DNA from: Dehalococcoidia bacterium
GTDB taxonomy: Bacteria > Chloroflexota > Dehalococcoidia > Tepidiformales > Tepidiformaceae
Length of the DNA stretch: 48,628 bases
Direction: 5' to 3'
Assembly: GCA_003104995.1 (NCBI GenBank)
Contig: PQAO01000010.1
Span: 1 to 48,628, forward strand
Both the position numbers and the translations under genes were made by a program. This document shows positions 25,088 to 32,772 of this stretch, piece by piece (position 1 is the first letter of the stretch; each line of letters begins with the position of its first letter). The notes under the pieces are model-generated. The model was not told the DNA's origin. It saw only the letters and a program-made list of their open reading frames with translations, and did no database searches.

Positions 25088-26856
25088 CGACCGCCGAGGA
25101 GGCGCGCCCGGATCGCGCCATTCGCATCCTCCCCCCAGAGGTTGCCGCCCGCATCGCTGCCGGGGAGGTCGTCGAACGCCCCGTTTCCGTCGTCCGCGAG
25201 TTGCTCGATAACGCCATCGACGCAGGGGCGTCGCGCATTACGCTGGAGATCGCCGACGGCGGCGTCTCCCTTATCCGCGTCACCGACGATGGCCGCGGGA
25301 TCAGGCCGGAGGATATCGAGCTCGCCTTCGAACGCCACGCAACTTCCAAGATCGCCGCGCTCGGCGACCTGGAACGGGTGCACACGCTCGGTTTCCGGGG
25401 CGAGGCGCTGCCGTCGATAGCCGCGGCGGCCGACATCGAGGTGCTCACCCGCGCCAGCAGCGAACCGGTCGCGGTGTTCGTTGCAATGGCCAGCGGCCGC
25501 GTCGTACGGCGCCTGTCGCGCCCAGCACCGGTCGGCACGAGCATGACGATCCGCGATCTCTTCGGACGTGTCCCGGCGCGCAGAAAGTTTCTTGGCACCC
25601 CCGCTTCCGAGTCGCGCGCGGTGGTTGTCCTCGCCACCCACTACGCCCTTGCCTATCCTGGTGTCGCCTTTCAGGTGGTTTCGAACGGCCGTCGCGTGCT
25701 CACCACCAGCGGTGATGGCGACATCCGCCACGCCTTTGCCGCCGTCTACGGCGCCGAAACCGCGGCCGCCATGCTCGATGTCGAGTACCGCGAAGACGCG
25801 ATCGCGGTCTCCGGCCTTGCCGGCCCGTCGCCGGTCCATCGCGGCAACCGCAGCGCGATCTCGGTGTTCGTGAACGGCCGCTGGGTGCAGAGCCGCCCGC
25901 TCGCCTTCGCGGTGGTCGACGCATACCAGTCACAGCTCCCCATCGGCCGTTTCCCGGTCGCCGCCGTCCATATCGCCCTGCCCGACGACGAAGTCGACGT
26001 GAATGTCCACCCCGCCAAGGCCGAGGTGCGCTTCCGCGATGAACGCGCCGTCGGCCGCGCTGTCCGGCATGCCATCCAGCGCGCGCTCGAAGCTTCCCGG
26101 CCGGTCGCCTGGGGACCCCCCGCGGCTACGTCGGCCGTCCGCGTGCTCGCCCACGCCGGCCAATCCCCGCCGGCCCTCGCGCTCCGCGGCCCCCAGCCCG
26201 TGCAGGCGTCGCTCGAACTGACCCGCCGGACGCTCGAAGCGGCTGGCACGGCGCCCCCCGCGGAACACACCCAACGCGGTCTCCTGCCGCTGCTCCGCGT
26301 TGTGGGGCAGATGGGAGCGACCTACGTCGTCGCCGAAGGCCCCGACGGCATGTACCTCATCGACCAGCACGCCGCCCACGAACGCGTTGTCTACGACCGC
26401 CTCGTTGCGAAGCCAGGAGCCGGCGCGTCTGGTGCGACCCAGCCACTTCTCGAGCCCGTCCTGCTCGACCTGGAGGCTCCCCTCATCGCCGTACTCGACG
26501 AACACCGGGACTCGCTGCACCGGCTTGGGCTCGAAACCGAGGCCTTCGGCGAGCGTAGCGTGCTCATTCGCGCGGTCCCCGCCGGCCTGGGTGCGGTCGA
26601 CCTCTCCGTGGAGGTCACGAGCCTCCTGGAGAAACTGCAGTCTGAGACCCGCCTCCCGGATGCATTCGGCCGCGCCGCGGCCACAGTCGCGTGCCACAGC
26701 AGCGTCCGCGCCGGCATGGCCCTCGCCATGGACGAGATGCGCAGACTTGTGGAAGACCTGGAGCGCACGACTGCGCCGCGTACATGCCCCCACGGCCGCC
26801 CCACGCTCATTCACATGGGCACGGAGGCCATCGAACGCCAGTTCGGCCGGCGCTAA
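25084..26856 (+). CDS. mutL: DNA mismatch repair protein MutL (endonuclease type)
   Basis: GHKL ATPase and nicking endonuclease linking MutS to downstream repair, 590 residues. The N-terminal ATPase has RELLDNAIDAGAS (about 38-50), DDGRGI, HATSKI and GFRGEALPSI. The C-terminal domain carries DQHAAHERVVYD (about 427-438), close to the endonuclease motif DQHA-x2-E-x4-E but with Asp in the last position, plus ACHSSVRAG and CPHGRP, the other metal-site motifs. It therefore looks like an endonuclease-active MutL, as expected where MutH is absent. The GTG start overlaps mutS. The 3' end overlaps the convergent fumarase subunit gene by 4 bases. Confidence 0.96.
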   Translation: MTTAEEARPDRAIRILPPEVAARIAAGEVVERPVSVVRELLDNAIDAGASRITLEIADGGVSLIRVTDDGRGIRPEDIELAFERHATSKIAALGDLERVHTLGFRGEALPSIAAAADIEVLTRASSEPVAVFVAMASGRVVRRLSRPAPVGTSMTIRDLFGRVPARRKFLGTPASESRAVVVLATHYALAYPGVAFQVVSNGRRVLTTSGDGDIRHAFAAVYGAETAAAMLDVEYREDAIAVSGLAGPSPVHRGNRSAISVFVNGRWVQSRPLAFAVVDAYQSQLPIGRFPVAAVHIALPDDEVDVNVHPAKAEVRFRDERAVGRAVRHAIQRALEASRPVAWGPPAATSAVRVLAHAGQSPPALALRGPQPVQASLELTRRTLEAAGTAPPAEHTQRGLLPLLRVVGQMGATYVVAEGPDGMYLIDQHAAHERVVYDRLVAKPGAGASGATQPLLEPVLLDLEAPLIAVLDEHRDSLHRLGLETEAFGERSVLIRAVPAGLGAVDLSVEVTSLLEKLQSETRLPDAFGRAAATVACHSSVRAGMALAMDEMRRLVEDLERTTAPRTCPHGRPTLIHMGTEAIERQFGRR

Positions 26857-27446
26857 CCCCCGAGCGGCTGCACCACCGGAGTAGGGCGGCTGCTGGTGCG
26901 GTACTGCTTCTTCCCGGCCTCGAGCAGGTCGTTTCCCCGGCAGTCGTTCACCACAATCGCGGGGAAGCCCTCGACCTCCAGCCGCCGGATGGCCTCAGTG
27001 CCGAGGTCTTCGAACGCGACCACCTCGGCCTTCTTGATGTGCCGGTTGAGCAGCGCCCCCGTGCCGCCCACGGCGATGCAGTAGACCGCGTGGTGCTGCT
27101 TGATCGCCTCACGGATGGCCGGACCCCGGCCACCCTTCCCGATGATGCCTTTGAGCCCGAGTTCCAGCATTGCGACCGTGTATGGGTCGAGGCGCATCGA
27201 GGTGGTCGGCCCCGCCGAACCGATGACAGCACCCGGCCGCGGCGGTGTCGGCCCAACGTAGTAGATGACCTGGCCACGCAGGTCGACTGGCAGCGGTTCG
27301 CCCGTCGTCACCAGCTCGATGAGGCGCTTGTGGGCGGCGTCCCTCGCCGTGTAGATGACGCCGCTGAACGTGACGTGCGCGCCGATTGTCAGTCCATCGA
27401 TGACGTCGTCGGCCAGGGGCGTGGTTAGAGCGATGCTGTCAGCCAT
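26853..27446 (-). CDS. fumB: Class I fumarate hydratase beta (C-terminal) subunit
   Basis: C-terminal half of the two-subunit, oxygen-sensitive iron-sulfur fumarase (or a related tartrate/mesaconate hydratase), 197 residues. Recognisable are the TARDAAHKRL segment (about 33-42), YYVGPTP followed by GSAGPTTSMRLD (about 77-88), IGKGG and NDCRGNDL. The ATG has GAGG in the end of the upstream acetyltransferase gene, which overlaps it by 8 bases. The gene is read after fumA and two acetyltransferases. The symbol is used for the beta chain, not for E. coli FumB. Confidence 0.92.
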   Translation of the reverse strand: MADSIALTTPLADDVIDGLTIGAHVTFSGVIYTARDAAHKRLIELVTTGEPLPVDLRGQVIYYVGPTPPRPGAVIGSAGPTTSMRLDPYTVAMLELGLKGIIGKGGRGPAIREAIKQHHAVYCIAVGGTGALLNRHIKKAEVVAFEDLGTEAIRRLEVEGFPAIVVNDCRGNDLLEAGKKQYRTSSRPTPVVQPLGG

Positions 27447-27963
27447 GCGATTCCTCCTGCCGGGCCTGCCCGGCCAGGCTCTCAGTCTTCAAGGTTTTCG
27501 ACATAATGATGAAGTGGGCCGGGCGGCTCAGTTGGTGGAGAGCGTCCTCGGGCCACGGGGCCTGCCCGGTCTCGGCGTAACCAAGCTTCGCGTACCAGGG
27601 CGGGAGTTCCTCGCGAAGGTTCACCACCCAGAGGTCCATCTCAGTGCACCCTCGCTCGGCACAGTATTGCTCCGCCGCGTCCACCAGCTTCCGCCCCAGC
27701 CCGTTGCCCTGGTACGCCGGTGCCACGGAGAGCATGCCGAAGTACCCGCGCCCTTCCTTGATCGCCACGTACACGCACCCCGCAGCCCCACCGTCCGGCT
27801 CCTCTGCCACGAGGAACAGGTCGTTCTGTAAGAGAGCGGCGATTTCGCTGGCATCAGTCCGGTCGCCCACCTTGAAGAAGTCCTCGACCCGGTAGGCCTG
27901 GTTCACGATCGTCGCAATGACATCGGCCTCGCGTGCGTCAGCCGTGCGGATGCGGTGGCTCAC
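27439..27963 (-). CDS. GNAT-family N-acetyltransferase
   Basis: 174-residue acetyl-CoA-dependent acetyltransferase. GNAT motif A is MLSVAPAYQGNGLGRKLVDAAE (about 88-109), holding the Q-x-x-G-x-G pyrophosphate loop. Motif B lies around the PPWYAKLGYAETG segment (about 127-139). The frame stays open far upstream but that part is arginine-rich shadow sequence; the GTG at 27963 overlapping the previous stop as GTGA is the start. Sits between the fumarase subunit genes. Substrate unknown. Confidence 0.88.
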   Translation of the reverse strand: MSHRIRTADAREADVIATIVNQAYRVEDFFKVGDRTDASEIAALLQNDLFLVAEEPDGGAAGCVYVAIKEGRGYFGMLSVAPAYQGNGLGRKLVDAAEQYCAERGCTEMDLWVVNLREELPPWYAKLGYAETGQAPWPEDALHQLSRPAHFIIMSKTLKTESLAGQARQEESHG

Positions 27964-28523
27964 AGGTCCTTCACCATCTCGCAGTAGCGATGGTCCACGA
28001 CGAAATCCCAGTGGCCGGCCGCGTAGGCCTCTTCGTGGACCACGTGGTAGTCGAACCGCTGGTAGTACTCGACGAGCCCGAACTCGCGCACGGTCCCGAG
28101 CGCCACGCGCCTGATCCCGTCCGCGGCAGCCATACGCTCCGCGTGTTCGACCATGAGCCGCCCGAAGCCGCGGTTCATTACATCGGGTTCCACCCCGGCG
28201 AGCCCGAAGTACAGCGCCCCGGCCCACGGATGGCTCTCCGCAGGCGGCGCATCACGGTCAAGCTGCCGTTCCATACCGGCCGGCCCGAGCAGTCCGGGCT
28301 CGATGAATCGCTCGGCGCTGGTCACCATCGAAGTCGCCAGCAGCCGGCCGTCCTCTTCCACCAGGATCACACGTGCCTGGGCGCCAGCCTCATCGGCGTA
28401 TTCGGAAGGAGATGTCCGGAGCCCCCTGAAGATGTGGGCATACCTCCCGAAGGCGCGGTTCACCACCCCGGCAACCGCTTCCAGGTCCGCCTCCATCAGC
28501 GACACCACACGCAACGCGGCCAC
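27960..28523 (-). CDS. GNAT-family N-acetyltransferase
   Basis: 187 residues from a GTG whose first base overlaps the fumA stop (TAGTG); a longer frame reaches 28559 but would sit inside fumA. It contains a GNAT core with the strand-loop FGLAGVEPDVMNRGFGRLMVEHAE (about 113-136), where N-R-G-F-G-R stands for the R/Q-x-x-G-x-G/A loop, and a late EYYQRFDYHVVHEEAYA segment typical of motif B. It differs clearly from the neighbouring acetyltransferase, so this is not a recent tandem duplication. Substrate unknown. Confidence 0.85.
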   Translation of the reverse strand: MAALRVVSLMEADLEAVAGVVNRAFGRYAHIFRGLRTSPSEYADEAGAQARVILVEEDGRLLATSMVTSAERFIEPGLLGPAGMERQLDRDAPPAESHPWAGALYFGLAGVEPDVMNRGFGRLMVEHAERMAAADGIRRVALGTVREFGLVEYYQRFDYHVVHEEAYAAGHWDFVVDHRYCEMVKDL

Positions 28524-29368
28524 TAGATGACGGCCTGCTTGGTGCGGGCGCTGTGGCACTGCACGTTCACGGCCACCGGCAAGGCGGTGATGTGCGTCGG
28601 GTAGGTCTCGACGAACACGTCGAGCGCGGTTGTGCTGCCGCCCACCGCCTGGGGGCCCACGCCGAGTGCATTCACCGCATCGAGCAGCTCGGCTTCGAGC
28701 TGCGCCACTTCGTCATCCGCGTTGCGATCCCCGATCTTGCGGAAGAGCGAGTGCTTCGCCATCGTCATCGCCTTCTCGGCTGTCCCGCCGATGCCCACGC
28801 CGATGACCAGCGGCGGGCATGGGTTTCCGCCAGAGATGTCGACCGTCTCGCAGACGAAGTCGATCACCGCCTGCTTGCCCATGCCAGGGAGGAAGTTCTG
28901 GTAGCGCGACATGTTCTCGCATCCGCCGCCCTTCGGCATGAACGAAATGTGGATCGTGTCGCCGGGGACAATGTCGGTGTGGATGACGCCCGGGGTGTTG
29001 TCGCCCGTGTTGGTGCGGGCGCTGAACGGCCGCGCGGCCATCGACTTGCGCAGATAGCCTTCGCCGTAGCCGCGGCGGATGCCTTCGTTGATGGCGTCGA
29101 TGAGGTAGGCGCCGGTGATGTGCACATCCTGGCCAACTTCGACCATGACGACCGCGGTCCCGGTGTCCTGGCAGAGCGGCAGCATCCGTGTCCGCGCTAT
29201 CTCGGCGTTCTCCAGGATCTCGTCAATGATCTGGACGCCAAGCGGGTTGCGTTCCTTCTGGCGCGCCTCGCGAATGGCTCCTTCGACGTCCTCCGGGAGG
29301 AAGTGGGTCGCTTCGACAGCCAGCCGTGCGACGGTCTCGGTGATCTGGTCAGCGTTGATCTCTCGCAT
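28523..29368 (-). CDS. fumA: Class I fumarate hydratase alpha (N-terminal) subunit
   Basis: Iron-sulfur catalytic half of class I fumarase, 281 residues. Candidate [4Fe-4S] ligands are C66 in LPLCQDTGT, C150 in KGGGCENMS and C184 in GNPCPP, all three in the conserved contexts of the family. GVGIGGTAEKA and the terminal HSARTKQA also match. It is the first gene of a four-gene run (fumA, two GNAT genes, fumB). Some relatives act on mesaconate or tartrate, so fumarate is the likely but not proven substrate. Confidence 0.93.
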   Translation of the reverse strand: MREINADQITETVARLAVEATHFLPEDVEGAIREARQKERNPLGVQIIDEILENAEIARTRMLPLCQDTGTAVVMVEVGQDVHITGAYLIDAINEGIRRGYGEGYLRKSMAARPFSARTNTGDNTPGVIHTDIVPGDTIHISFMPKGGGCENMSRYQNFLPGMGKQAVIDFVCETVDISGGNPCPPLVIGVGIGGTAEKAMTMAKHSLFRKIGDRNADDEVAQLEAELLDAVNALGVGPQAVGGSTTALDVFVETYPTHITALPVAVNVQCHSARTKQAVI

Positions 29369-29430
29369 GTGCCTTCCAGTAGCGATTTTGCACTGGAGAG
29401 CGTACCAGCCGCCGCGGCAGTGGTCTCGAC

Positions 29431-29610
29431 TCAGGCCCCGGCGTTCAGCCTTTGGCCCACGTTCGGGCCGAGCAAGCGCACCGTCTCTTTCGCCATATCG
29501 TTCGATACCTTTACGGCCTTTGCTGCAGCCACGAAAGCGATGCGTCCCGCGATGCCCGCGACGGGATCAACCGGGACACTGGTGGGCGCCAGCGCACTCA
29601 GGAGATTCAT
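29431..29610 (-). CDS. Small protein, possibly YjfB-like
   Basis: 59 residues from an ATG at 29610. The sequence has a short variable N-terminus, then an alanine/valine-rich amphipathic helix (about 17-46) and a terminal LLGPNVGQRLNAGA. That layout resembles the short YjfB-type 'putative motility protein' family, which ends in a similar LG-x-N-V-D-like tail. The resemblance is by eye. No clear Shine-Dalgarno sequence is visible, and it lies 62 bases upstream of fumA on the same strand. It may be a real small gene or part of the fumA leader. Confidence 0.45.
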   Translation of the reverse strand: MNLLSALAPTSVPVDPVAGIAGRIAFVAAAKAVKVSNDMAKETVRLLGPNVGQRLNAGA

Positions 29611-29748
29611 AGCGCCATCGTGCGCCGGTTCCCTGTTGCGATACGAGCAGCGATCGGGTGACAGGCCGGTTGCGATGCCGTCAGCCGCTCGCCCGCACTC
29701 CCCGCGGCCACCGCACCGCATCGCACCGCGAGCCGCTACCATTACCGG

Positions 29749-30615
29749 ATGAAGAACGTCCGCGTCATGGCCGTATACGGCCACCCCGATGATGAAGGCC
29801 AGGTCACTGGCACGCTCGCGAGCTTTGCCGCGCGCGGCGCCCAGGTCACCCTCGTCTGCGCCACGCGCGGCGAGGTCGGCGAGATCAGCGACCCGTCGCT
29901 GGCCACGCCGGAAACCCTTGGCTACGTCCGGGAACTGGAGCTTCGCGCCGCCATGGCCCAGGCCGGCGTATTCGATGTCCGTTTCCTCCCGTTCCGCGAT
30001 AGCGGCATGGCCGGAACGCCCGAAAACGAGGATCCGCGCTGCCTCCATGCGCAGCAGCCGGACGTCGTCGTGGGCCACCTGGTCGAACTCATGCGCGAAC
30101 TTCGTCCTCATGTCGTGTTCACGTGGGACCCGACGGGTGGGTACGGCCACCCGGACCACGTCGCGGTCCATCGCTACACGCTGGCAGCCTTCGACGCCGC
30201 GGATGATCCGGCTCGCTTCCGCGAAACGGGCATCCCCTGGGCGCCAGGCCGCCTCTACTGGGGCGCGTTCACGATGAAGCGTTTTGCCGGCATGTACCTC
30301 GAGCTTGAACGCCGCGGGCTGCTCCCGGAGCCGCTCGATCCCGAGCGGCGGGCGCGCTTCGAACAGGCGATGGCCGCCCCCGATACCACCGTCAGCCATG
30401 TCGTGGACGTCCATGGTTTCGTCGACCAGAAGAGGGCTGCGGCGGGGATGCATCGCAGCCAGTTCGGCGAGAACAGCCTGTTCGCGCGCATCCCCGAAGA
30501 CATGCGCATGAGCTTCTACGCCGAAGAGCGATTCCTCCAGGCGCGGCCTGTGCCAACCGGTGAGGTGGGTGTCGCTGCCGGGCTCGAGGCGCTTCTTCCT
30601 CCTGCTCTCGGGTAG
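29749..30615 (+). CDS. PIG-L/LmbE-family deacetylase (MshB/Mca/BshB-like)
   Basis: Zinc-dependent N-acetylglucosaminyl-type deacetylase family, 288 residues. The metal site is GHPDDEG (about 11-17) plus GHPDHVAVH (about 130-138), giving the expected His/Asp/His triad. KRAAAGMHRSQFG (about 228-240) matches the conserved substrate-side His region. MshB and Mca of mycothiol metabolism and BshB of bacillithiol metabolism are the best-known relatives, but a general small-molecule deacetylase is equally possible. No thiol-pathway neighbours are in the window. Confidence 0.9.
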   Translation: MKNVRVMAVYGHPDDEGQVTGTLASFAARGAQVTLVCATRGEVGEISDPSLATPETLGYVRELELRAAMAQAGVFDVRFLPFRDSGMAGTPENEDPRCLHAQQPDVVVGHLVELMRELRPHVVFTWDPTGGYGHPDHVAVHRYTLAAFDAADDPARFRETGIPWAPGRLYWGAFTMKRFAGMYLELERRGLLPEPLDPERRARFEQAMAAPDTTVSHVVDVHGFVDQKRAAAGMHRSQFGENSLFARIPEDMRMSFYAEERFLQARPVPTGEVGVAAGLEALLPPALG

Positions 30616-30691
30616 CCCCGGTGGTCTGAGTGTCCGCTCGCCAGTATGCTGCGCACCAGCGCAAACCACCTTCGCCGGCGAGTGAGAAACC

Positions 30692-32155
30692 ATGGAATAC
30701 GGCACCCTGCGGGTTGCGACGCCCGATGGCCAGATCCGCGAGTACCCAATCACCGAACCATCGGTTGTGATCGGTCGCGCCGACGGGAACCAGGTGGTCA
30801 TCGACCACGTCTCCGTATCGCGGCGCCACGCCCAGATGGTGATCGAATCCGGACGTGTCACCATCTCCGACCTTGGCTCGGGGACGGGTACCTTCGTCGG
30901 TGGCCAGCGCCTGCCCGCGAACACCCCCACAATCGTCGAAAGCGGCCAGACGATGCGCTACGGCGATGTGGAGGCCCGCTTCGTCCTGGCCGAGGCGCTT
31001 CGTGGCGACCAGGCGCCTGCCGCCCGCAGCGCTGCCTCTGCGTCTGATTCTGAGCAGACCATCGGCGTCACCCTCACTTCCCCCAGCGCTCCACTGGCGG
31101 CGGGTTCACCCACCACCGCAACCGTGCTGGTGCAGAACCGGGGCAACGTGGTCGACGAACTCTCGATCGCCATCGTCGACCTCCCCGAAGGCTGGGCAAA
31201 GGTGAGCCGGCCGACCATCTCGCTCGTGCCCGGTGCCCGGGACGAAATCACCGTGGTACTCCAGACGCCCAGGGACTCGACCGCCACCGCTGGCGAGCAC
31301 ACCTTCTCGGTCGCCGTCACCTCGAAAGTCCGCGGCCGCGAGGTGCGGGCCCTCGGCAAGCTGACCATCCTCCCGTTCGAAGGTTTCAAGCTCGCGCTCC
31401 AGCCGCCGAAGGCCAGGCGTGATTTCAAGGTGGTTGCGAGCAACACCGGCAACACGCCCATCACCGTCGCCATCTCCGCGGCTGACGAGGCGAACGAGCT
31501 CACCTATCAGATCGAAACGGAACAGGTAGAGCTTCAGCCCGGCGAAGAGCGCGCCATCCCGGTTGCCGTCCAGCCGAAGTCGAAGAAGCTGTTTGGGCCA
31601 GCCTTCGCACGCGCGTTTCGTATTGAAGGCCGGCCCACCGGCGCGTCGGCTGCAAGCACGGCGGACGGACAGATCTCGGTGCGGCCACCGCTCGAGGTCT
31701 ACAAATGGCCCATCGTGGGGCTGCTGGTGCTTGGGCTGTTGGGTGGCGGCGCCTATGGATACGCCTCTAACTGCAAAGACAACGGCTGGCCGGGCTGTTC
31801 GAGTGACAAGAAGCCCGCCACCAGCGACGAGACCCCGACTCCGGGCGCCTCGCCAACCACCGCCCAGGCCACACCGACGCCAACCGGCCTCCACGTCGGT
31901 GGCAACGCCGTCATCATGAATTCGGACCCTGTGCCGAACAACACCAACTGCCTTGCGGTGCGCTCGGGCGAGACACCGCGCATTGCGCCCGACAACGTCC
32001 TCGGCCGGTTGTGCACGGGTACGAAGGTCGCCATCAAGGGTGGCCCTGCTTCCGACGGCACGCTGACCTGGTGGCAGATCGAAGGTGGCGGGTTCACCGG
32101 GTGGGCCGCCGAAAAGAGCGCCGACGGCGTTGTCTGGATCGCGCCCTCACCCTGA
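30692..32155 (+). CDS. FHA-domain membrane protein with C-terminal SH3-like domain
   Basis: 487 residues. An N-terminal FHA domain (about 1-95) shows G28-R29, S43-R-R-H46 and a GSGTGT turn, where the usual Asn of the S-x-N-G-T loop is Thr. Two Ig-like or NEW3-like beta modules (about 110-325) follow. One membrane helix (about 338-356) precedes two Cys and a Thr/Pro-rich linker (about 365-400). The end (about 402-480) resembles a bacterial SH3 domain. Topology inferred: FHA and Ig-like parts in the cytoplasm, SH3-like part outside. It converges with the eCIS locus with 2 bases between the stops. It could read phosphothreonine signals or anchor the injection system; both are inference. Confidence 0.85.
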   Translation: MEYGTLRVATPDGQIREYPITEPSVVIGRADGNQVVIDHVSVSRRHAQMVIESGRVTISDLGSGTGTFVGGQRLPANTPTIVESGQTMRYGDVEARFVLAEALRGDQAPAARSAASASDSEQTIGVTLTSPSAPLAAGSPTTATVLVQNRGNVVDELSIAIVDLPEGWAKVSRPTISLVPGARDEITVVLQTPRDSTATAGEHTFSVAVTSKVRGREVRALGKLTILPFEGFKLALQPPKARRDFKVVASNTGNTPITVAISAADEANELTYQIETEQVELQPGEERAIPVAVQPKSKKLFGPAFARAFRIEGRPTGASAASTADGQISVRPPLEVYKWPIVGLLVLGLLGGGAYGYASNCKDNGWPGCSSDKKPATSDETPTPGASPTTAQATPTPTGLHVGGNAVIMNSDPVPNNTNCLAVRSGETPRIAPDNVLGRLCTGTKVAIKGGPASDGTLTWWQIEGGGFTGWAAEKSADGVVWIAPSP

Positions 32156-32157
32156 CC

Positions 32158-32769
32158 TCAGCGCTCGATCCACTCCAGGCTGCATGCAGCGAAAGCCGGT
32201 TTTTCGGTCTCGATGATGGTTTCCACGAGCTGGCGGCTCAACTCAGACTGCGGGCCCACCCGGAGGCGCACCGTGAACCGGTATGCCCGGTTGCGGTCGT
32301 TGGCGATGTCGCGCAACGAAGGCTCGATGATCTCCGGTTCGAGCCCGGTGTAGAGGCGGAGGAAGTGGGCGAGTCCCCGCCGCGTCCCTCGCCAGCGGAA
32401 CAGCTCGGGGGCGGCTTTGACAACGTCGCGGCGCCGGTCGTCGGGCCAGCGCGCGTCGAGCACCAGCCCGAGCCAGGACCCGAGCCACGTCACCACATCC
32501 GGCGGTGCGAGTTCCGGGTCGAAATAATCCGGGATGTTCTCGATCGTCCGGTCGATGGGCGAAAGGATGTGCTCGAAAATCAGCAGGAAGCGGCCGAGGA
32601 AGTCGCTGTCGTGGTAGATCCCCGGCAGGTACTCCAGGTAGGTGCTGCGGTGGGCGGGTACGCCAGGTGGAGCTGCCTCGAACTTGCCCGCCGGCGCATA
32701 CGCGCCCGCCGGCGGCTCGCCGCCGGCGCCGTTGAGGCTGACCCCCTGGCTGGTTGGTGTCATCGCCAT
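32158..32769 (-). CDS. eCIS tail protein I-like baseplate protein (phage tail protein domain, TIGR02242-type)
   Basis: Outer baseplate component homologous to phage tail protein I (P2 gpI) and Afp12/Pvc12, 203 residues. The core YLEYLPGIYHDSDFLGRFLLIFE (about 44-66) and the WRGTRRGLAHFLRLYTG segment (about 126-142) are highly typical. The first 35 residues are Gly/Pro/Ala-rich and look disordered. It is the last gene of the minus-strand eCIS run, 3 bases after the J-like gene. Confidence 0.88.
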   Translation of the reverse strand: MAMTPTSQGVSLNGAGGEPPAGAYAPAGKFEAAPPGVPAHRSTYLEYLPGIYHDSDFLGRFLLIFEHILSPIDRTIENIPDYFDPELAPPDVVTWLGSWLGLVLDARWPDDRRRDVVKAAPELFRWRGTRRGLAHFLRLYTGLEPEIIEPSLRDIANDRNRAYRFTVRLRVGPQSELSRQLVETIIETEKPAFAACSLEWIER

Positions 32770-32772
32770 GGG

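Noticed and set aside
29611..30930. Upstream part of a 499-codon minus-strand frame running through the PIG-L gene
   Set aside because: Only the last 59 codons (29431-29610) lie outside a real gene and look protein-like; the rest is antisense of the deacetylase.
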